A stretch of 36,946 bases of DNA from Candidatus Avimonas caecicola. GTDB lineage: Bacteria; Bacillota; Clostridia; Oscillospirales; Acutalibacteraceae. The stretch's first letter is position 1. Each line of letters begins with the position of its first letter. The stretch spans positions 1 through 36,946 of the forward strand of contig CAJFTG010000023.1 in NCBI GenBank assembly GCA_904419875.1. The letters run 5' to 3'. Position numbers and translations under genes: made by a program. Under the pieces are notes generated by a model. That model did no database searches and was not told the DNA's origin. It saw only the letters and a program-made list of their open reading frames with translations. Below, one piece after another: positions 33,223 through 36,946 of the stretch.

Positions 33223-34611
33223 TCAGCGGGGCGGAGCCTGCCGCGCGGCGCGGCGCGCCGTCCGCTGGGCGCGCAGGTGCCGCGCGTACTGGTACAGCCG
33301 GTATTGCCGCAGATGCCGCGCCGCCCGCCGGCCGGCGCGCACCGCGCTTCCCTCGTACCACGCGCTTTCCGGCCCGCCTTCCCGGAGCCCCGCCGCGGCG
33401 AGCAGCCGGGGAAAAAGATGGCCTGCGGTCAGCTCCCGTTCGGTCAGCGGGGCGGCCAGCACGCCGCTTCCCGCCGCGTCGGCGAGCACATCGTCCGAAA
33501 AGGGCAGGCGGCCGAAGGCTTCCGCCTCCCGCCGGGTGGGGGAGGCCATGAACAGCCCCAGCAGGCGGCCGATGGTCTCCCGGTCCGCGGCAAAGCTCCG
33601 GGTTCCCGGCGCTTCGGCCAGCTGCCGGATATAGCCGAGCAGGAGCGGCTCCAGCCGTTCGGCAAAGGCGCAGGCGGCCTCCTCCGCCGGCCCGAGGACG
33701 GGCAGGCAGGCGCCTCCGGCTTCCCGATAGCCTACGGTCATCCCGTGGGGCGCGGTGAAGACGGCTTCGAACAGGCAGTTATTGAACAGGGCCTTTTCCC
33801 GCAGCCGTCCCTCCGGCGGGAAGTAATAGCAGTGGTAATCCGCCCTGCGCACCCCGGCGGGCAGTTCATACAGCCCCCAGTAATAGCCCTCCGGCCGTTC
33901 GCTCCGGCCCAGCAGGGACAGGGCGTCCCCCAGCGACTTCTGCATGGAGCCGGTCCAGCCGCTGTCCACCAGGGCGCAGGGCACATCCTCGAGCAGCCCC
34001 TCCTGCCGCAGATAGCCCGCCAGTCCCGGCAGCGCCTGGCGGGAACGGCGGTCCGCCGCCTCCCAGAACGCGCCGCAGTCCCTCAGGGCCCGACGGAAGG
34101 TCGGCAGCACGGGCGGGGGGATGCGTTCCTCCGCCGCATAGGGCAGTCCCAGCCGGGTAAGCACCTGCCGGCAGTCCTCGTCGTCCAGTCCCGCCCGACC
34201 GAGAAGGCGGGCGGGGGTGACGTGCAGCCCGTCCCGGCAGATGAAATCCAGCGCCGCTTCCCTGTCCCGGTGGAAAAGGGGGACCCGCAGGGCGTAGCGG
34301 GACCCGTAAAGGTACCGGCAGTCCAGCGGCAGACCCTGTATTTTACAGTAGATACGGGCGGCGTAATAGAAAAAATAGCCGTCCCGCGCCAGGAAATACA
34401 GCCGCTGCTTCCCGCTTTTCAGCGCCGCGTGCACCAGCCAGCGCACAAATCCGCCCAGCGCAGGGGCCAGCACATACCGGCAGACCACGCCCGCCGTATC
34501 CCCCCGCGGGGGCGGCGGGGTATTCTGCACCGCCCGGTACATGGGCGGGTTCTCCCTCAGGATCCGCCGGTATTGGGCGGCCCGGCTGCCGGCGGCGGGC
34601 GTTTTGCTCAT
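33223..34611 (-). CDS. Stand-alone RDG/DxGWxGS protein of polysaccharide clusters
   Basis: 462 aa, no signal peptide or membrane segment. It has RLYFLARDGYFFYYAARIYC at about 68-88 and ALVDSGWTGSMQKSL near 210, the same two motifs as the C-terminal part of the HAD fusion at 29462-31489. It therefore seems a separate paralog of that domain. The C-terminus is strongly basic (Arg-rich, ending AARQAPPR). The ATG at 34611 overlaps the stop of the upstream glycosyltransferase (ATGA). It probably takes part in polymer synthesis, but I cannot name a reaction; the conserved Asp pairs could hint at a catalytic or nucleotide-binding site. Confidence 0.65.
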   Translation of the reverse strand: MSKTPAAGSRAAQYRRILRENPPMYRAVQNTPPPPRGDTAGVVCRYVLAPALGGFVRWLVHAALKSGKQRLYFLARDGYFFYYAARIYCKIQGLPLDCRYLYGSRYALRVPLFHRDREAALDFICRDGLHVTPARLLGRAGLDDEDCRQVLTRLGLPYAAEERIPPPVLPTFRRALRDCGAFWEAADRRSRQALPGLAGYLRQEGLLEDVPCALVDSGWTGSMQKSLGDALSLLGRSERPEGYYWGLYELPAGVRRADYHCYYFPPEGRLREKALFNNCLFEAVFTAPHGMTVGYREAGGACLPVLGPAEEAACAFAERLEPLLLGYIRQLAEAPGTRSFAADRETIGRLLGLFMASPTRREAEAFGRLPFSDDVLADAAGSGVLAAPLTERELTAGHLFPRLLAAAGLREGGPESAWYEGSAVRAGRRAARHLRQYRLYQYARHLRAQRTARRAARQAPPR

Positions 34612-35492
34612 GGGCTCTCGTTCCTTTCTGCATCGCCGTGGGATTCGTTGTTTCCGCCTTCTCCGGTCCCTTCCGGCCGGAGCGGGTGCCGGGCACGCCG
34701 GAGGGCGCGGTAGAACGGGGCGGGAAGCGCGCCGACCAGCAGGGGCTTGAGGACGTACGGCAGGGTGGAGAAGCGGAGGATGCCGAGCGCGCGGAAGCCG
34801 TGCAGCCGCAACGCCGCCTCCCGCAGGCGGCGGCGATAAGTCCGCCTGAGCAGGGCCTCGCGGTCCTCCCGGTAGCGCAGCAGGGGCTCCTGCAGGTTGC
34901 AGCCGCGCCCGCCCTGCGCGTGCAGCCGCATAAACAGCTCGTAGTCCTCCACCTGCCGGTGCTTGGCAAGCCGGCTGTATCCGCCGCTTTGCACCAGCGC
35001 CTCCCGCCGGAAGGTCACGGCGGGATGGAGGTAGGGGGAATTGAACAGGAAATCCGTCTCCCGGGGGACTTCCGGCACCCGCAGCAGCCCCCAGTCGCCG
35101 CGGTCGTCGGCCAGCAGGGCGTTGGAACCCACCCACTGGTATTCGGGGTGGGCCTCCAGAAAGCGGACCTGCTTTTCCAGCCGGTCTTCCCGGGCGGTAT
35201 CGTCGTCGTCCAGCCGGGCGATATAGTTCCCCCGCGCCTGCCGGATGCAGGCGTTGAGGGCGTGGGCCAGCCCGCGGTTGGTTTCCCCCCGCAGGCAGCG
35301 GATGCGTGTATCAAGCGCCGCGGCCTTCCGGAGCAGGGCGGCGGCCGGAGGCGGGGAACCGTCGTCGTAGAGCAGCAGCTCCCAGTCGGGCAGGGTCTGC
35401 CGGCGGAGGGATTCCACCGCCCGCAGGAAATCGGCCGGCCGGCGGGGGTTGTATACGCCCATCGCCACGCTGACCCTCACCGGGCTATCCAC
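34608..35492 (-). CDS. Glycosyltransferase family 2
   Basis: 294 aa. The GT-A fold is clear: VSVAMGVYNPRRPADFLRAV at the start, LLLYDDGSPPPAAALL, NRGLAHALNACIRQARGNYI and the metal-binding RLDDDD. The acceptor side has LHPAVTFRREALVQSGGY and then EDYELFMRLHAQGG. It starts with GTG at 35492, inside the end of the upstream GT4 gene (eight-base overlap), with GGGGA a few bases upstream. It adds a sugar from a nucleotide donor at the cytoplasmic face. Its C-terminal 30 residues are low-complexity and charged. Confidence 0.9.
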   Translation of the reverse strand: MDSPVRVSVAMGVYNPRRPADFLRAVESLRRQTLPDWELLLYDDGSPPPAAALLRKAAALDTRIRCLRGETNRGLAHALNACIRQARGNYIARLDDDDTAREDRLEKQVRFLEAHPEYQWVGSNALLADDRGDWGLLRVPEVPRETDFLFNSPYLHPAVTFRREALVQSGGYSRLAKHRQVEDYELFMRLHAQGGRGCNLQEPLLRYREDREALLRRTYRRRLREAALRLHGFRALGILRFSTLPYVLKPLLVGALPAPFYRALRRARHPLRPEGTGEGGNNESHGDAERNESP

Positions 35493-36573
35493 GGCTTTCC
35501 CCGCCTTTCCCGGGCCGGAGGCGCAGGGGAGGCAGGCCGCCCGCCGCCCGCCGCGCCTCGGCCCGCAGCCGCGCCTGGACCTTCCGGTCGGCGGCGGCGT
35601 AGATCTCCTTCATGGCGGCGCGGGTGTGACGCCGGTCGAACGGCTCGGTGGATTCCCGGCAGAAGGCGGCGGTTTCCCGCCGCTGCGCTTCGTCCATCCG
35701 CCGAACGGCCTCGATTCCCCGGATGAAGCCGTCCACGTCGTGAGGCGGGCAGACGAACCCGTTTTTGCCCGGCGCCATGTATTCCCGCGTCCCCCGGTTG
35801 TCGGCGGCCAGGACCGGCACGCCCATGGCAAGCGCCTCCAGCCCGGCCATGCCCAGCCCCTCCCGGACGGAGGGGAACGCGGCGGCGTCCGCACAGCCGA
35901 GGACGGCGGGCACGTCGCGGCGGTGGCCGTACAGGGTGACGGCGCCCTCCAGCCCCAACTCCCGGATCCATTCCTCCATCCGCGGGCGGAAGAAGCCGTC
36001 CCCGCATACCCCGTACCGCAGGGCGGGGAAGGACGGGTCGGCGGCCTTCATCCTGGCCAGCGCGTCCAGGATCACCTTCTGGTTTTTGTTTTCATTGAGC
36101 TCGCCCACCGAGACCAGAAAGAACTGCCCGGGCGCGATGCCGAGCCGTTCCCGGCAGCGGGCCCGCTCCTCCGGGGTCAGGGGGCGGAACCGTTCGCGGT
36201 CCAGCCCCACGCCGGGGATTTGAAAGACCAGCCCGCCTTTTCTCAGGCTCAGGCGGCGGGCGGCGCGGTAATCCTCCCGGTTGATGACGATCAGGATGTC
36301 GGTGTACCGGGCCAGCCATTTTTCCACCGGGTAATAGGCCAGATGGTTGAAAAGCGGCGCTCCCTTGTAAAAATGAAAGCCGTGGGCGGTGTAGATCATC
36401 ACGGGGCGCACCTCGGGGCAGAGCCTTCCGGCCAGCCGGCCCAGCAGGCCGCCGACCGGCGTGTGGCAGTGCACGGCGCGGATGGGATATCGGCGGATGA
36501 GCCGTATTAACTGGCGCAGCGCCTTTTCGTTATCCCGCAGCAGAAAGGGGGAGCGGGCGATCTCGATGTGGTG
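35485..36573 (-). CDS. Glycosyltransferase family 4, N-terminus missing
   Basis: About 360 recognisable residues. The GT4 pattern is strong: IEIARSPFLLRDNEKALRQL, AVHCHTPVGGLLGRLAG, IYTAHGFHFYKG, PVEKWLARYTDILIVINRED, and the donor-site FPSVREGLGMAGLEALAMG with the catalytic-type Glu. Homologs of this type normally start with about 60-75 residues of a Rossmann strand and substrate loop before the IEIARSPF region. Here the frame remains open to about 36852, but that part looks like the antisense of another gene and has no ribosome binding site. The gene is thus cut at about 36570-36582. It is the first visible gene of the operon, so the operon promoter is also lost. Confidence 0.85.
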   Translation of the reverse strand, partial: HHIEIARSPFLLRDNEKALRQLIRLIRRYPIRAVHCHTPVGGLLGRLAGRLCPEVRPVMIYTAHGFHFYKGAPLFNHLAYYPVEKWLARYTDILIVINREDYRAARRLSLRKGGLVFQIPGVGLDRERFRPLTPEERARCRERLGIAPGQFFLVSVGELNENKNQKVILDALARMKAADPSFPALRYGVCGDGFFRPRMEEWIRELGLEGAVTLYGHRRDVPAVLGCADAAAFPSVREGLGMAGLEALAMGVPVLAADNRGTREYMAPGKNGFVCPPHDVDGFIRGIEAVRRMDEAQRRETAAFCRESTEPFDRRHTRAAMKEIYAAADRKVQARLRAEARRAAGGLPPLRLRPGKGGESRG

Positions 36574-36946
36574 GACCGGTACGCCCAGGACACCTGGCAG
36601 CTGCGCCGGGAGCTCAGCCTGGCCCGAAAGGTCTCCGACCTGTCCCAGAGCGCCCTGCTGGTGCTGAACGACCAGTGGATTCCCGTCTTTTCCAATGAAA
36701 AGGCACGGCAGCTCAACATGAACTCCATTCTGCGCAAACTCCACCCGGAGCAGGCCGGGCGGCCGGTGCTCCCCGTACAGACCCGTCAAATCCACAAGAT
36801 CGACAACCAGTATTACACCGTTGTCATCGATCAAAGCCGCAGCACCAGGCACGCCTATTTCCTGATCAGCGTGACCCCACTGGACGACAAGCTCCGGGAA
36901 TCGCCCGCCATACGGGTGGAGACCGCCGCCGCCGCCGACCCGCTGC
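36574..36946 (+). CDS. Partial PAS-like sensor protein, truncated at both ends
   Basis: About 124 residues on the + strand, open to the window end. A short helical stretch (DRYAQDTWQLRRELSLARKV) leads into SALLVLNDQWIPVFSNEKA and a later HKIDNQYYTVVIDQS, which resemble a PAS sensor domain as found in histidine kinases or sigma-54 activators. Codon use is strongly biased to G/C in third positions. No start codon with a ribosome binding site exists upstream: the sequence to the left is the GT4 gene on the other strand. The frame is open from 36511, but only by overlap with that gene. The output domain lies beyond the window. Confidence 0.6.

Noticed and set aside
22152-36510. Long plus-strand open frames opposite the polysaccharide operon
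   Set aside because: Same reasoning: they are antisense shadows of well-supported minus-strand genes with clear catalytic motifs.
36574-36852. N-terminal part of the GT4 open frame beyond 36573
   Set aside because: It lacks the GT4 N-terminal pattern and is the exact antisense, in register, of a convincing plus-strand coding frame.

Overview
The window (about 37 kb, high G+C) looks like chromosome of a Gram-positive, high-GC clostridium, probably Oscillospiraceae/Ruminococcaceae-like. This is inferred from strong AGGAGG-type ribosome binding sites, a lipobox substrate-binding protein, Pro-Lys-Thr-Gly sorting-like C-termini, MalF/MalG importers without a local ATPase, and a Wzm/Wzt exporter without any outer-membrane genes. 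No rRNA, tRNA, IS element, phage gene or CRISPR array was seen.

Left arm (about 1-21,900, + strand): a glycan capture and uptake locus. After a terminator for an off-window gene and about 700 bases of pyrimidine-rich non-coding DNA come a promoter with a palindromic operator candidate, two wall- or membrane-anchored secreted proteins (1043-3527), and an AraC-type regulator (3651-4562). Next is an importer set: a very large solute-binding protein with carbohydrate-binding-like modules, two permeases, a beta-propeller/Yip1 membrane protein and a DUF5696 protein (4612-13835). A second importer follows: two permeases and a lipoprotein binding protein (13858-17199). The arm ends with a cytoplasmic DUF4434 TIM-barrel protein, a cytoplasmic GH31 glycosidase and a surface-anchored DUF4434 protein (17312-21781), closed by a perfect 14-bp hairpin terminator. 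Extracellular proteins would cut or bind glycan, the two importers would bring fragments in, and the cytoplasmic enzymes would finish hydrolysis.

Middle (about 21,900-22,400): a convergent gap with a minus-strand terminator, an 8-bp-period repeat array, a 22-bp direct repeat and a possible decayed coding remnant.

Right arm (36,570 down to 22,413, - strand): a tightly packed, mostly overlapping surface-polysaccharide operon. In transcription order it reads GT4 (5'-truncated), GT2, an 'RDG/DxGWxGS' protein, Wzm, Wzt, a HAD fused to an RDG-type domain, two GT52/polysialyltransferase-like proteins, GT2 plus a degenerate GT32-like domain, a KdsB-like CMP-sugar synthetase, a DRE-TIM aldolase with an extra C-terminal domain, and a Gph-like phosphatase. 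The last three genes resemble the logic of Kdo/ulosonate biosynthesis (aldol condensation, dephosphorylation, CMP activation) with an aldolase of a different family. With two sialyltransferase-like enzymes beside them, I infer a Gram-positive glycan containing an unusual CMP-activated 2-keto acid sugar. This is the best candidate for an undescribed system here.

At the right edge the GT4 gene loses its N-terminus exactly where a PAS-like coding frame begins on the opposite strand, also without its start. This is either a recombination junction or an inverted assembly chimera.
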